Shown here one piece after another: positions 42,533 to 51,146 of a stretch of DNA of 61,212 bases. The DNA is from Acidimicrobiia bacterium (GTDB taxonomy: Bacteria; Actinomycetota; Acidimicrobiia; Spongiisociales; UBA5794), in NCBI GenBank assembly GCA_030065575.1, contig JASJDZ010000013.1:1-61212 (forward strand), in the 5' to 3' direction. A program made the translations under genes and the position numbers. Positions within the stretch are counted from its first letter, which is position 1, and the number at the start of each line of letters is the position of its first letter. The notes below the pieces were generated by a model. The model was not told the origin of the DNA and did no database searches. It saw only the letters and a program-made list of their open reading frames with translations.

Positions 42533-43243
42533 TCAGATGACGAGGATGCGCCGGCAGTGGATGCACCGGGGCGGATCTGAACGTTTGGCCTCGAGGACTT
42601 CGGCGGCAGTCAGCTTGAGATGACATCCACCGCATATGCCGTCGGTCAAGGCAGCGATGGCCACTCCCTCTTTTGTCCCCCGCAGCTCCTCGTAGAGGTC
42701 GAGCTGATCCTCCTCGATCATTGGCACGATTGCCGACTTGCGTTCTTCCTTGACCGCCAGCTGGGCGTCGATTCCCTTCCAAGCCTCCTTGATGACGCCC
42801 TCGATCTCCGCCTTGGTTGTGCCGACCTCTTCTGCGCTTGCCTGGAGTTCCTGGACCCGAGCATCCTGCTGTTCCCTGCGCTCCAGGAGCTCGAGTACCA
42901 GATCCTCGCCCTCAGATCGCTTTCTCGTGAGCATCTCGACCTCGCGGCGCAGATACTCCGCATCGCGCGCACTCAAGCCACCTGCGTAGAGGCGGTTTTG
43001 CTCAGCGTCGAGACGTTGCTCTGCGATCTCCAGCTCTCCTTCGGTCTTGTCCAGCTCCAGGGACGTGTCTCGCAGCGCTGCCTCGGCCGACGTCAATTCG
43101 CTCTTGACCGCCTCGCTGTGCTCGTGGGCCTCCCGGTACCGGTCGAGCTCGGGAAGGGACTGGCGATCGTGAAGCAGCCTGTCGATCTGCAAATCGACCT
43201 CCTGGAGATCCAGAAGGTCCGAAAGGCTTCGGATCTCGTCCAT
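42533..43243 (-). CDS. Coiled-coil protein with C4 zinc ribbon (CT398/DUF164-like)
   Basis: The 236-residue protein is mostly a long antiparallel coiled coil (about 1-185) with a C-terminal zinc ribbon: GICGGCHLKL and PPRCIHCRRI supply four Cys. Related proteins (CT398, HP0958) bind RpoN, flagellar or secretion factors; here the partner is unknown. ATG 43243 follows GGAG. Next to a Nif3-family gene, as in many genomes. Confidence 0.85.
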   Translation of the reverse strand: MDEIRSLSDLLDLQEVDLQIDRLLHDRQSLPELDRYREAHEHSEAVKSELTSAEAALRDTSLELDKTEGELEIAEQRLDAEQNRLYAGGLSARDAEYLRREVEMLTRKRSEGEDLVLELLERREQQDARVQELQASAEEVGTTKAEIEGVIKEAWKGIDAQLAVKEERKSAIVPMIEEDQLDLYEELRGTKEGVAIAALTDGICGGCHLKLTAAEVLEAKRSDPPRCIHCRRILVI

Positions 43244-43245
43244 CC

Positions 43246-44325
43246 TCACCGCTCCTTCCACGGATCGCTGTCGACATCGGTCAGGTCGATCACCTCATCG
43301 AACATCCCGGAGACTGCAGCGTACAACGCGCGGACACCGGGCCGTTCGGTTGCGGCATGACCGGGGTCGACCACCCCGATACCGCGCCCTACGGCCTCTC
43401 TGGCCTGGTGGTGGCTCACATCACCGGTGACAACGGCGTCGGTAGTGACATCACCCAGCATCGAACCCCCAGAGCCGGGGATCACTGAGACAGTCTGCAC
43501 CGGACCCTGTCCTGCCACCCGCACCACACCACCGATCCGCTCCAGAACGAGGTCGGCGAAGTCGGCCATCGGAAGCGGCGCGGCTAGCGTCCCCCGTCTC
43601 CCGATGAATCCGGCGTTCGCTGCGACGGAGACGACGTCGAATGCCGGCTCCTCGTACGGGTGGGCAGCGACGAGCGCCGACACCACTGCGTCCAACTTGT
43701 GGCTCGGAGCAATCATCTCCAGCCGCGTCTCCGCCTCCTGGTTGATGATTCCCTTCTCCCCGACCGCGGGATCGGTCCCGGCTTCGGGCAAGAAACTCCC
43801 CACTCCCTCGCTGCGATAAGAACAGTGTGAGTAGTTGCCGATTCGCCCGGCCCCAGCGTTGGCCATTGCCTGAAGAAGTGACGGGATGGTAGGAGCCGGG
43901 GCGAACGTGATCACCTTCCTGGCATCGTCTCCCCAGGCTGGACCGAACCCGGAAACGTCGTTCAGCTCGCAAGCACCGGCCAGGGCATCGGCAGTTCCAC
44001 CGGGCAGCACGTCAAATGCCGTATGGACTGCGTAGACGGCAACCCCGCCGGATATCAGACGGAAAGCGCGGCCAGAGGCGGAGTTGCCTGCGATGAGCGA
44101 GCTCGTCGGACGAAACAGCAGCGGATGGTAGGTCACCGCAAGATTCACCCGCCTTGCGAGCAGTTCTTCGACAACGCCGCGAGTGACCTCATGACAGACG
44201 GCGATGGACGTCACTTCCGCCACGGGGTCGCCAAACTGCAGTCCAACGGGATCCCAGCCGGCGGCTTTGCCGATATTGAAGGATCGGTCGAAGAGGGAAA
44301 CGGCGTCGGCGACGGTGGTTGTCAT
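43246..44325 (-). CDS. Nif3-like dinuclear metal-centre protein
   Basis: The 359-residue protein of the NIF3/YbgI family has WDPVGLQFGDP, NLAVTYHPLLFRP with the first metal His, VYAVHTAFDVLPGG, and late metal residues in AVVTGDVSHHQAREA and DPGHAATERPGV. An inserted middle domain (about 125-235) is typical of the longer hexameric form. The family is annotated as GTP cyclohydrolase type 2 but the physiological role is unsettled. ATG 44325 is the homology-supported start. It ends 2 bases before the zinc-ribbon gene. Confidence 0.9.
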   Translation of the reverse strand: MTTTVADAVSLFDRSFNIGKAAGWDPVGLQFGDPVAEVTSIAVCHEVTRGVVEELLARRVNLAVTYHPLLFRPTSSLIAGNSASGRAFRLISGGVAVYAVHTAFDVLPGGTADALAGACELNDVSGFGPAWGDDARKVITFAPAPTIPSLLQAMANAGAGRIGNYSHCSYRSEGVGSFLPEAGTDPAVGEKGIINQEAETRLEMIAPSHKLDAVVSALVAAHPYEEPAFDVVSVAANAGFIGRRGTLAAPLPMADFADLVLERIGGVVRVAGQGPVQTVSVIPGSGGSMLGDVTTDAVVTGDVSHHQAREAVGRGIGVVDPGHAATERPGVRALYAAVSGMFDEVIDLTDVDSDPWKER

Positions 44326-44382
44326 CGGAGCGATGGTAACGCGCCTCACCCTCTCCCGAGCGACCCGCGCCTAGAGAGGTCG

Positions 44383-44934
44383 TTACCTGGCCCTACCCAG
44401 AGCCCGGGTGACTCGAGCCACACCGCCGTCAACCGTCGTCCCGCCAAAGCCTCGCTTCTCCAGCACTCGCTCGATCGCATGGTTCTCCGGCAGGTAGTAG
44501 GCCTCCAAGGTATTGATGCCGCGCTCGAGGGCGGCTTCCTCGAGCAGATCGAGGAGGGCGGTCGCCAAGCCCCGCCGACGCCACGAACCTTCAACGACCA
44601 CGGCGACCTCGGCGATCCCTTCGCCTGCCGGTTCGAACCGGGCAATCGCAACCCCCTCCCCATCCGAGAAGGCGACTAGGGCAAACCGGCGCACGTAATC
44701 AACTTCGGTCAAGAACCGGAGCCGCTTCTCGTTCAGACGCACCGTGGGATTGAAGAAGCGTTGATAGAGGGTGTCGGCGTCGGCCACTTCGGCGGCTTCC
44801 TGGAGCAAGGCAGCATCGCCCGGCACGATGGGTCGCACATAGACGCTGTGGCCGCCCTCGAGGCTCAGATGGCGCTCGTAGTCGAACGGATAGTCAGGCG
44901 GTAGGCCCGCTTGCGGCTGTAGTGGCGTGATCAT
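44383..44934 (-). CDS. GNAT-family N-acetyltransferase
   Basis: The 183-residue protein has the GNAT fold: VYVRPIVPGDAALLQEAAE, FALVAFSDGEGVAIARFEP, AEVAVVVEGSWRRRGLATAL with the acetyl-CoA loop (RRRGLA) and AYYLPENHAIERVLEKRGF. The opening resembles the acetyltransferase domain found in protein-lysine acetyltransferases (Pat-like), so a protein substrate is possible. ATG 44934 follows GGAAG. A 34-base palindrome overlies its promoter. Confidence 0.85.
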   Translation of the reverse strand: MITPLQPQAGLPPDYPFDYERHLSLEGGHSVYVRPIVPGDAALLQEAAEVADADTLYQRFFNPTVRLNEKRLRFLTEVDYVRRFALVAFSDGEGVAIARFEPAGEGIAEVAVVVEGSWRRRGLATALLDLLEEAALERGINTLEAYYLPENHAIERVLEKRGFGGTTVDGGVARVTRALGRAR

Positions 44935-44946
44935 GATACTTCCACC

Positions 44947-44985
44947 ATTGTAAGCATTGTGCTTGCAAATGCAAGCACAATGCTT
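44947..44985 (-). promoter_or_regulatory. Perfect 34-base palindrome over the GNAT promoter
   Basis: AAGCATTGTGCTTGC (44952-44966) and its exact inverse complement GCAAGCACAATGCTT (44971-44985) flank the spacer AAAT. On the minus strand TACAAT (44952-44947) makes a good -10 element, with TTGCAT inside the palindrome 16 bases upstream as a weak -35. The site lies 18 bases before the GNAT start and 18 bases after the ppk2 stop. A repressor operator is favoured; a terminator for ppk2 is less likely because no T tract follows. Confidence 0.55.
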
Positions 44986-45003
44986 CGCTCACGCCGGATC
45001 TGC

Positions 45004-45960
45004 TCAGTACTCGGCGGGTACGAACGTCTGGTCGGACATCGGAGGCCGGACGTAGCCTTCATTCTCCTGACGAGGAGGCAGATCGATCTCTTCCGGAGTC
45101 AGGTCCTCATAAGGGATGATGCTCAGGAAGTGGCTGATCGTGTTGAGCCGGGCCCGCTTCTTGTCATCGGCATTGACCACGTACCAGGGCGCCTGCTTGA
45201 TGTCGGTATGGGCAAACATGATGTCCTTTGCCCGGGAGTACTCGACCCAACGACTCCGCGACTCGAGATCCATCGGGCTGAGCTTCCAACGCTTGCGCGG
45301 GTCCTTGATCCTCGATCGGAAGCGACGCTCCTGCTCATCGTCACTGACCGAGAACCAGTACTTGACGACGATGATCCCGCTGCGTACGAGCATGCGCTCG
45401 AACTCGGGCGCGGTGCGGAGGAACTCCTGGTACTGCTTCTCGGTACAGAAGCCCATCACCGGCTCTACCAATGCGCGGTTGTACCAGCTGCGGTCGAACA
45501 GAACTATCTCTCCTGCGGCAGGCAGGTGGGCGGCATAGCGCTGGAACCACCACTGCGTCTTCTCTCGCTCGGTGGCGGTACCCAGGGCGGCTACCCGGGC
45601 GACACGGGGATTCAAGCGCTCTGTGATTCGCTTGATCACGCCTCCCTTGCCGGCCGCATCCCGGCCTTCGAAGATGACAACGATCTTGACACCCTCGGCC
45701 TTGACCCACTCCTGCAGCTTCACCAGTTCCATCTGGAGCCGACGCAGCTCCTTCTCGTAGAACTTCCGGTTCAGCTTCGTTAGTGGGGCGCCATTCTCGT
45801 CGTCGGGGTACAGAACGGAATCGAGAATCGAAGAATGCGCCGAAACCGTTTCCACCGGTTCCGTCAGCGATTCCACCGGTGCCCCCAGGTCTTCGGGTTC
45901 CTCGAGTTCTTCGAGCTCCTCCGTTGCCGGTAGTTCTTCCGTCGTTGGTTCGTCGGTCAT
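45004..45960 (-). CDS. ppk2: Polyphosphate kinase 2
   Basis: The 318-residue protein uses polyphosphate to phosphorylate nucleotides (or the reverse). It has an acidic N-terminal extension (about 1-50), then KLQEWVKAEGVKIVVIFEGR with Walker A EGRDAAGKGG, FDRSWYNRALVEPVMGF, KYWFSVSDDEQERRF, DPRKRWKLSPMDLESRSRW and NADDKKRARLN. The single PPK2 domain with this lid motif fits class I. It stands alone, upstream of the GNAT gene on the same strand. Confidence 0.95.
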   Translation of the reverse strand: MTDEPTTEELPATEELEELEEPEDLGAPVESLTEPVETVSAHSSILDSVLYPDDENGAPLTKLNRKFYEKELRRLQMELVKLQEWVKAEGVKIVVIFEGRDAAGKGGVIKRITERLNPRVARVAALGTATEREKTQWWFQRYAAHLPAAGEIVLFDRSWYNRALVEPVMGFCTEKQYQEFLRTAPEFERMLVRSGIIVVKYWFSVSDDEQERRFRSRIKDPRKRWKLSPMDLESRSRWVEYSRAKDIMFAHTDIKQAPWYVVNADDKKRARLNTISHFLSIIPYEDLTPEEIDLPPRQENEGYVRPPMSDQTFVPAEY

Positions 45961-46143
45961 ACCTTCTCCCGGTTGTCGCTTGCCCCAGGATAATCAACGT
46001 TTGTCGCCGCGTCTCTGTCGTATCTAGGCCCGCCGAATCTTTTTTTCAGATTCCCGCAAAACGGGTAAACCAAAACCGCTCCAATGGCGAGTGACTACTC
46101 AGAGTGGCAATCACGCTACATATCCTCTAGATGGAGAGACACC

Positions 46144-47541
46144 ATGAGACGACGCGAGATACTCGTCTTCATCGCAGCATTCGTCGTTGTGCTGCTCGGC
46201 GGTGCCGCCCTTGCCCAGGTCGGCACCTTCTCGAGCGCCCCGACCGTCGACGCTGCGGCAATGAGCGAAGAGGCCCCGGCGGCCCCCGTTGCCGAGACGA
46301 CCAAGGCTCCTGAAACCGCGCCTGCCACGGACAAGGAAGCCGACGACCAGGTTGCAGGCAGCGACGAGAAGCAGCCCGCCGACCCGCCCAAGGAAACCGA
46401 ACCTCCGAAGGAAACCGAGCCTCCCAAGGAAACGGAACCACCCAAGGACACCGAACCGCCCAAGGAAACCGAACCGCCCAAGGAGAAGGACACGACTCCT
46501 CCCCCGCTGAAGATTCTCTTCCCCGAGGACGGGCAGCGCTTCGACGAGAAGGTCGTCGCCTTCGAGGGTGAGACAGAACCAGGGGCCCGGGTCTTTGGCA
46601 ATGCTTACGAGGCGGACGTGGATGCCAACGGGAACTGGCGAGTCGTACTCGTGCTCAGCCCGGGCGGCAACACCGTCAAGTTCAAGGCCAAGGATGCGGC
46701 CGGCAATATCACAGAGAAGTCAATCAAGGTCTACTTCGACGGCGAGGTCAAGGAACGCAAGTTCACCGCCAACCAGAAGTGGGAGGTCTTCGACGGCGAG
46801 CCGAAGAACAAGTACTACGGAACCGGAACGCCGGGCACGACCGTCTGGGTTGGCTCCCCCTACGGTGAGGGATCCGGCAAGATCGACTCCAACGGAGACT
46901 GGCGCTTCTACGTGAAGTTCCCCGAGGCCCCGTGCAACGAGTGGTTCACCGTTGTGGTCGAGAACGAGGACAACCGCAAGGAGTTCAGAACCAAGTACGC
47001 ATGCGGCACCACCGAGTGGAGCGTCACGCACAAGTACGCCGAGAACACCAGCAAGTGGACGAAGTTCCTCGGAACCGGCAACCCCGGCGACACTGTCTGG
47101 GCAGTGTCCGAATACGGTGAAGCCTCGACCAAGATCGAGAGCAACGGCGAGTTCTTCCTGAAGCTGCACTTCAACGAGAACCTCCCAGCTAATGACGAGG
47201 TCAAGGTCGTCATCGAGTCATCGAGCGGCAACCGGGCCGAGTTCTGGTTCATCTGGGTTGTCGAGGAGATCGACGTCGACTTCACCGCCAACCAGAAGTA
47301 CGGATCGTGCGACGCCGAGGTGCCGTACGACAAGTTCTACGGAACGGCGGACCCCGGAGCGACGATCTGGGTTGAGTCGCCTTACGGCGGCGGCACCGCA
47401 ACCGCCGATTCAAAGGGCAACTGGAGTCTCAAGGTCTACTTCCCAGAAGCACCCGTCGGTGAGGCCTTCACCGTGGTGATCGAGTCGTCCGACGGAGGCT
47501 ATGCGACATTCGCATTCATCCGCACCGGAGACGGCAGCTGA
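46144..47541 (+). CDS. Secreted repeat protein: Pro/Glu/Thr linker and four Ig-like modules
   Basis: The 465-residue protein has a signal sequence or anchor (ILVFIAAFVVVLLGGAALAQ), an Ala/Glu/Pro-rich region, five KETEPP-type hexapeptides (46390-46479), and four beta-sandwich-like modules of about 85 residues: the first with LKILFPEDGQRF and the next three each containing FTANQK or VTHKYAE, GTGTPGTTVW or its variants, and a terminal FTVVxES-type strand. This is a cell-surface adhesion or stalk protein plan; no catalytic residues are seen. No sortase motif is present. ATG 46144 follows GGAGAG. Confidence 0.8.
   Translation: MRRREILVFIAAFVVVLLGGAALAQVGTFSSAPTVDAAAMSEEAPAAPVAETTKAPETAPATDKEADDQVAGSDEKQPADPPKETEPPKETEPPKETEPPKDTEPPKETEPPKEKDTTPPPLKILFPEDGQRFDEKVVAFEGETEPGARVFGNAYEADVDANGNWRVVLVLSPGGNTVKFKAKDAAGNITEKSIKVYFDGEVKERKFTANQKWEVFDGEPKNKYYGTGTPGTTVWVGSPYGEGSGKIDSNGDWRFYVKFPEAPCNEWFTVVVENEDNRKEFRTKYACGTTEWSVTHKYAENTSKWTKFLGTGNPGDTVWAVSEYGEASTKIESNGEFFLKLHFNENLPANDEVKVVIESSSGNRAEFWFIWVVEEIDVDFTANQKYGSCDAEVPYDKFYGTADPGATIWVESPYGGGTATADSKGNWSLKVYFPEAPVGEAFTVVIESSDGGYATFAFIRTGDGS
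46390..46479 (+). repeat. Five tandem 18-base repeats encoding KETEPP
   Basis: Units at 46390, 46408, 46426, 46444 and 46462 each encode Lys-Glu/Asp-Thr-Glu-Pro-Pro with third-position differences, so the repeat is kept at protein level. It forms an extended charged linker in the surface protein and may vary in copy number between strains. Confidence 0.85.
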
Positions 47542-47563
47542 CTCTCGCGGCAGCGTGATTCCC

Positions 47564-47598
47564 GGAGGGGCGCCCTTGCGGCGCCCCTCCTTCGTGTT
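47564..47598 (+). terminator. Rho-independent terminator after the Ig-like protein
   Basis: GGAGGGGCGCC (47564-47574) pairs with GGCGCCCCTCC (47580-47590) across CTTGC, then TTCGTGTT. It lies 22 bases after the stop codon. Confidence 0.8.
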
Positions 47599-47698
47599 AG
47601 GACTCCTTGGTTATTGCGCAGTCCCGGGGCTCAAAGGATGACGATGGGAACATCCGGTGGGCAGACGGCGTTGCAGGAGTGACAGCAAAGGATCTGAC

Positions 47699-48331
47699 AT
47701 GCGCAAGACGAAGATGCCAACCCCCGACAAAGCCCTGCGCGGCCACGAAGACGTGATGCCGCTCTCCGGCATCCATTTTGTCAACGGGAACCCCATCCGG
47801 CCCCCGTTCCCCGAAGGTATCGAGCTCGCCTACTTTGCGATGGGTTGCTTCTGGGGAGCCGAGAGGCTGTTCTGGCCTCTGCACGGCGTGTACGCCACCG
47901 CAGTTGGCTACCAGGGCGGCTTCACCCCCAACGCGACGTACGAGGACGTATGCACGGGACGGACCGGCCATACCGAGGTCGTTCTGGTCGCCTACGACCC
48001 CGCAATCATCAGCTACGAGCGCCTACTGCGCGTCTTCTGGGAAGGACACGACCCGACCCAGGGAATGCGGCAGGGGAACGACGTCGGCACCCAGTACCGC
48101 TCAGCCATATACGCAGCGAACGAAGCCCAACTTGCGTCCGCGGAAGCGAGCCGGGACGGCTATCAGACGGAGCTTGCTGCAGCCGGCTACGGCGATATCA
48201 CAACTGATATCGAACCGGCCCCACCGTTCTACTACGCCGAGGAGTACCACCAGCAGTACCTGGCCAAGAACCCAAACGGCTACTGCGGGATTGGCGGAAC
48301 CGGTGTCTCCTGCCCGATCGGGATCGCCTGA
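47699..48331 (+). CDS. msrA: Peptide methionine-S-sulfoxide reductase
   Basis: The 210-residue enzyme repairs oxidised methionine. It has the nucleophile Cys50 in [23 protein letters not shown], the [16 protein letters not shown] region, [20 protein letters not shown] and [13 protein letters not shown]. Recycling Cys are probably those in the C-terminal [19 protein letters not shown] 47699 is downstream of AAAGGA. It is a single gene, with no msrB beside it. Confidence 0.96.
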   Translation: MRKTKMPTPDKALRGHEDVMPLSGIHFVNGNPIRPPFPEGIELAYFAMGCFWGAERLFWPLHGVYATAVGYQGGFTPNATYEDVCTGRTGHTEVVLVAYDPAIISYERLLRVFWEGHDPTQGMRQGNDVGTQYRSAIYAANEAQLASAEASRDGYQTELAAAGYGDITTDIEPAPPFYYAEEYHQQYLAKNPNGYCGIGGTGVSCPIGIA

Positions 48332-48375
48332 CGTCGTAACTCAAGCGAGCCCAGCCCGATACCGATATACCGCCG

Positions 48376-49488
48376 ATGCACATCGGTGAGGTTCTCTGGA
48401 ACCCAATCAAACCGGGCCTGCCCGAACCAACATCAGCGATCCTCGACGACTCCATGCTGACCGCTGTCGTCAACGCAACCGAGGCGTTTGTGGCGATCCT
48501 CGACTCGCAGCGCGAGATCGTCTTCGCCAACGAGACGCTGCTGGAAACGTTCGATCACGACCTTGTCGCGGCTCTCGGACAGCGATTCGGCGCTCTGGCT
48601 GGATGCCGGAATGCCGATGAGGCTCCCGACGGCTGCGGCACAACGCCCGGTTGCATGGAGTGTGGGGCAAACCAGGCGATACGAGCGGCTCAAGAGAGCC
48701 TCCGCGTCCAGGAGGAGTGCCGCATCCTACGGCGTGACGGAGAGCCGATTGACCTGGCGGTGACGGCCACTCCGCTAACGATCGGCGGCGGCACCTACAC
48801 GCTGCTGACCGCAGTCGACATCAGCGATCGGAAACGCCGGGAGTCGCTGGAGAGGATCTTCTTCCACGACATCATGAACACCGCTTCCGGCGTTCACGGG
48901 TTGTCGGCGATGGTTCGTTCCGTACCCGTTGAGGAGCGCGATGGCTTGCTCGACATGATCGAACAGGCCTCCGGCCAACTCATCGATGAGATCTCGGCAC
49001 AGCGAGAGCTGCTTGCAGCGGAAACAACCGAGTTGGAGACCCACCCGCAACGTGTCCACTCACTGCAGTTGCTTCACACCGTTGTTGGCCTGTACTCATC
49101 ACACGATGTTGCTCACGGCAAGCGACTGGTGGTTGATGCCAAGAGCGACGATGTCGAGTTCGTCGCCGATCCCGTGCTATTGGCCCGCGTTCTGGGCAAT
49201 CTGACCAAGAATGCTCTCGAGGCGAGCCGAACCGGGGACACCGTGACCCTGGCTTCCACCACGCGCGGCTCGTCTGTCGAGTTCACAATTCACAACCCGG
49301 CCTTCATACCATCCAGCGCACAGCGGCAGATCTTCCAGCGCAGCTTCACAACGAAGGGCCGCGGTCGGGGCCTGGGAACCTACAGCTCCCGGTTCATCAC
49401 GCAGCGGTACCTGCACGGCGACCTGCAATTCGAAAGCAGTCCCGACGACGGAACGACGTTCCGAGCCGCCTATCCGATCGCTCCGTAG
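48376..49488 (+). CDS. PAS-domain sensor histidine kinase with Cys-rich PAS loop
   Basis: The 370-residue cytoplasmic kinase has a PAS domain (about 30-160) containing the Cys-rich loop GCRNADEAPDGCGTTPGCME, an H-box FFHDIMNTASGVHGL with the phospho-His, the N-box NLTKNALEASRTGD and a C-terminal ATPase part (GRGRGLGTYSSRFI). No membrane helix is present, so it senses an internal signal, perhaps redox or metal through the four Cys. No response regulator is adjacent; the one at 38509 is a possible partner. Confidence 0.88.
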   Translation: MHIGEVLWNPIKPGLPEPTSAILDDSMLTAVVNATEAFVAILDSQREIVFANETLLETFDHDLVAALGQRFGALAGCRNADEAPDGCGTTPGCMECGANQAIRAAQESLRVQEECRILRRDGEPIDLAVTATPLTIGGGTYTLLTAVDISDRKRRESLERIFFHDIMNTASGVHGLSAMVRSVPVEERDGLLDMIEQASGQLIDEISAQRELLAAETTELETHPQRVHSLQLLHTVVGLYSSHDVAHGKRLVVDAKSDDVEFVADPVLLARVLGNLTKNALEASRTGDTVTLASTTRGSSVEFTIHNPAFIPSSAQRQIFQRSFTTKGRGRGLGTYSSRFITQRYLHGDLQFESSPDDGTTFRAAYPIAP

Positions 49489-49554
49489 CGCCGATCGGGC
49501 TGGATCTGACGAGTAGAGTTCTCGGGCCGATACCGTTGATCTAGAGGATTGCTG

Positions 49555-51078
49555 ATGACCGAAGAAGCTGAGGCCAAAGGGCAGGATGCTGCCGAGGAGA
49601 CCGCAGACAAGAAGGACAAGAGCCCCGAGACCCCTCCCCCACCTCATCATGAGGAGATCTCGACCGAGACCAGCCACAGCGTGACGATTGACGGCGTAGA
49701 TGTTGAGTACACGGCTACCGCCGGCCGTCTGGTACTGACCGAGGAAGAAGGCAAGAAGAAGGCCTCCTTCTTCTTTGTGTCCTACACCCGCGACGACGTC
49801 GAGAACCTCGACGATCGGCCCATCGTGTTTGCGTTCAACGGTGGCCCCGGCTCCTCGTCGGTATGGCTTCATCTCGGGGCGCTCGGCCCCCGCCGCGTGC
49901 TGATGGACGCCGAAGGAATGCCCTACAAGCCGCCCGGGCGACTCGTCGACAATGAGCACTCCCTATTGGACGCCGCCGACCTCGTATTCATTGATCCTGT
50001 CGGCACCGGCTTCTCTCGTGCAATCCCGAATGAAGAAGCAAAGGACTTCCATCACTTCAAGAAGGACATCGAAGCAGTCGGCGAGTTCATTCGCCTCTAC
50101 CTGACCCGCCACAAGCGATGGGGCTCTCCCAAGTTCCTTGCCGGCGAGTCCTACGGCACGACCCGCTCGGCCGGCCTGGCCGGGCATCTCTACAACCGGC
50201 ATGGGATCGTATTCAACGGTCTACTGCTGATCTCGTCGATCCTCAACTTCCAAACCGCCGCGTTTGACCGCAACACGGGCACGTTCCTGCGCGGCAACGA
50301 CCTGCCGTACGTCGTGTTCCTGCCCACGTATGCGGCCACCGCCTGGTACCACGGCAAACTCGGGGCCAAGGATCAGGGCAGAGACCTGCGTGAGTTTCTC
50401 GACGAGGTTGAGCAGTTCGCGGCCAACGAGTACACGCTGGCGCTGTTTGAGGGATCGGCTATTTCGCCCGAGCGGTTCCGCCGGGTGGCAAAGAAGCTAT
50501 CCAGATACACCGGCCTCTCCGAGGCCTACGTCACCCGGTATGACCTGCGCATCGAGATCCTCCGCTTCTGCAAGGAGTTGTTGCGCGATGAAGGCAAGAC
50601 CGTAGGCCGCATCGACTCGCGGTACACGGGTATAGATCGATTCCGCGACGGGGACGCCTTCGAGTCGGATCCGAGCATGGATGCAACCATGGGCATCTAC
50701 ACCTCGGCACTGAATGCGTACATGCACGACGAGCTCGAATACGAGAGCGACTTGCCCTACGAGATCCTCAGCAGCGAGACGTGGCAGAACTGGGACTACG
50801 AGGACTTCAAGAACGCCTTCGTCGACGTGTCGGAAACACTACGCAACACGATGACCCGCAACAGGCACATGAAGGTCTTCATCGCCAACGGCTACCTGGA
50901 CCTGGCGACGCCCTACTACGCCACCGAGTACACGTTCAACCACCTCGGCCTCGACGCCAGCCTGCACGACAACGTCGCTATGGAGTACTACGACGCCGGG
51001 CACATGATGTACGTGCACATCCCGTCCCTCGAGAAGCTCGCCGAGGACATGCGGAGCTTCGTACGTGGTTCGTCCTGA
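49555..51078 (+). CDS. Serine carboxypeptidase-like peptidase, family S10
   Basis: The 507-residue alpha/beta-hydrolase has FNGGPGSSSVWLHLGALGPR (oxyanion and substrate carboxylate site), LVFIDPVGTGFSRA, the nucleophile Ser in LAGESYGTTRSAGLAGHLY (about 198), the Asp near YLDLATPYYATEY, and the His in DAGHMMYVHIPSL. S10 enzymes remove C-terminal residues at acid pH. No signal peptide is visible: the N-terminus is acidic/Lys-rich (TEEAEAKGQDAAEETADKK). Start ATG 49555 follows AGAGG. Confidence 0.93.
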   Translation: MTEEAEAKGQDAAEETADKKDKSPETPPPPHHEEISTETSHSVTIDGVDVEYTATAGRLVLTEEEGKKKASFFFVSYTRDDVENLDDRPIVFAFNGGPGSSSVWLHLGALGPRRVLMDAEGMPYKPPGRLVDNEHSLLDAADLVFIDPVGTGFSRAIPNEEAKDFHHFKKDIEAVGEFIRLYLTRHKRWGSPKFLAGESYGTTRSAGLAGHLYNRHGIVFNGLLLISSILNFQTAAFDRNTGTFLRGNDLPYVVFLPTYAATAWYHGKLGAKDQGRDLREFLDEVEQFAANEYTLALFEGSAISPERFRRVAKKLSRYTGLSEAYVTRYDLRIEILRFCKELLRDEGKTVGRIDSRYTGIDRFRDGDAFESDPSMDATMGIYTSALNAYMHDELEYESDLPYEILSSETWQNWDYEDFKNAFVDVSETLRNTMTRNRHMKVFIANGYLDLATPYYATEYTFNHLGLDASLHDNVAMEYYDAGHMMYVHIPSLEKLAEDMRSFVRGSS

Positions 51079-51146
51079 ACGGGGACGTCCCCTGCAGTGA
51101 TCCGTCCCGCTAGATTCTTCCACATGCTGCGAATGGATCTGCAATT

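Noticed and set aside
44952-44985. The perfect palindrome as a CRISPR repeat, attachment site or transposon end
   Set aside because: There is only one copy, no spacers, no integrase or transposase nearby and no target-site duplication visible.
45961-46143. A cyclic-di-GMP or cyclic-di-AMP riboswitch before the Ig-like protein gene
   Set aside because: GGGTAAACC slightly resembles the GEMM core, but the second conserved element (GACGCAAAGCC) and the tetraloop stem are missing, and no ydaO-like pattern is seen.
46390-46479. The 18-base tandem units as a CRISPR or non-coding satellite
   Set aside because: They keep reading frame and differ at third positions while encoding the same hexapeptide, so they are coding repeats.
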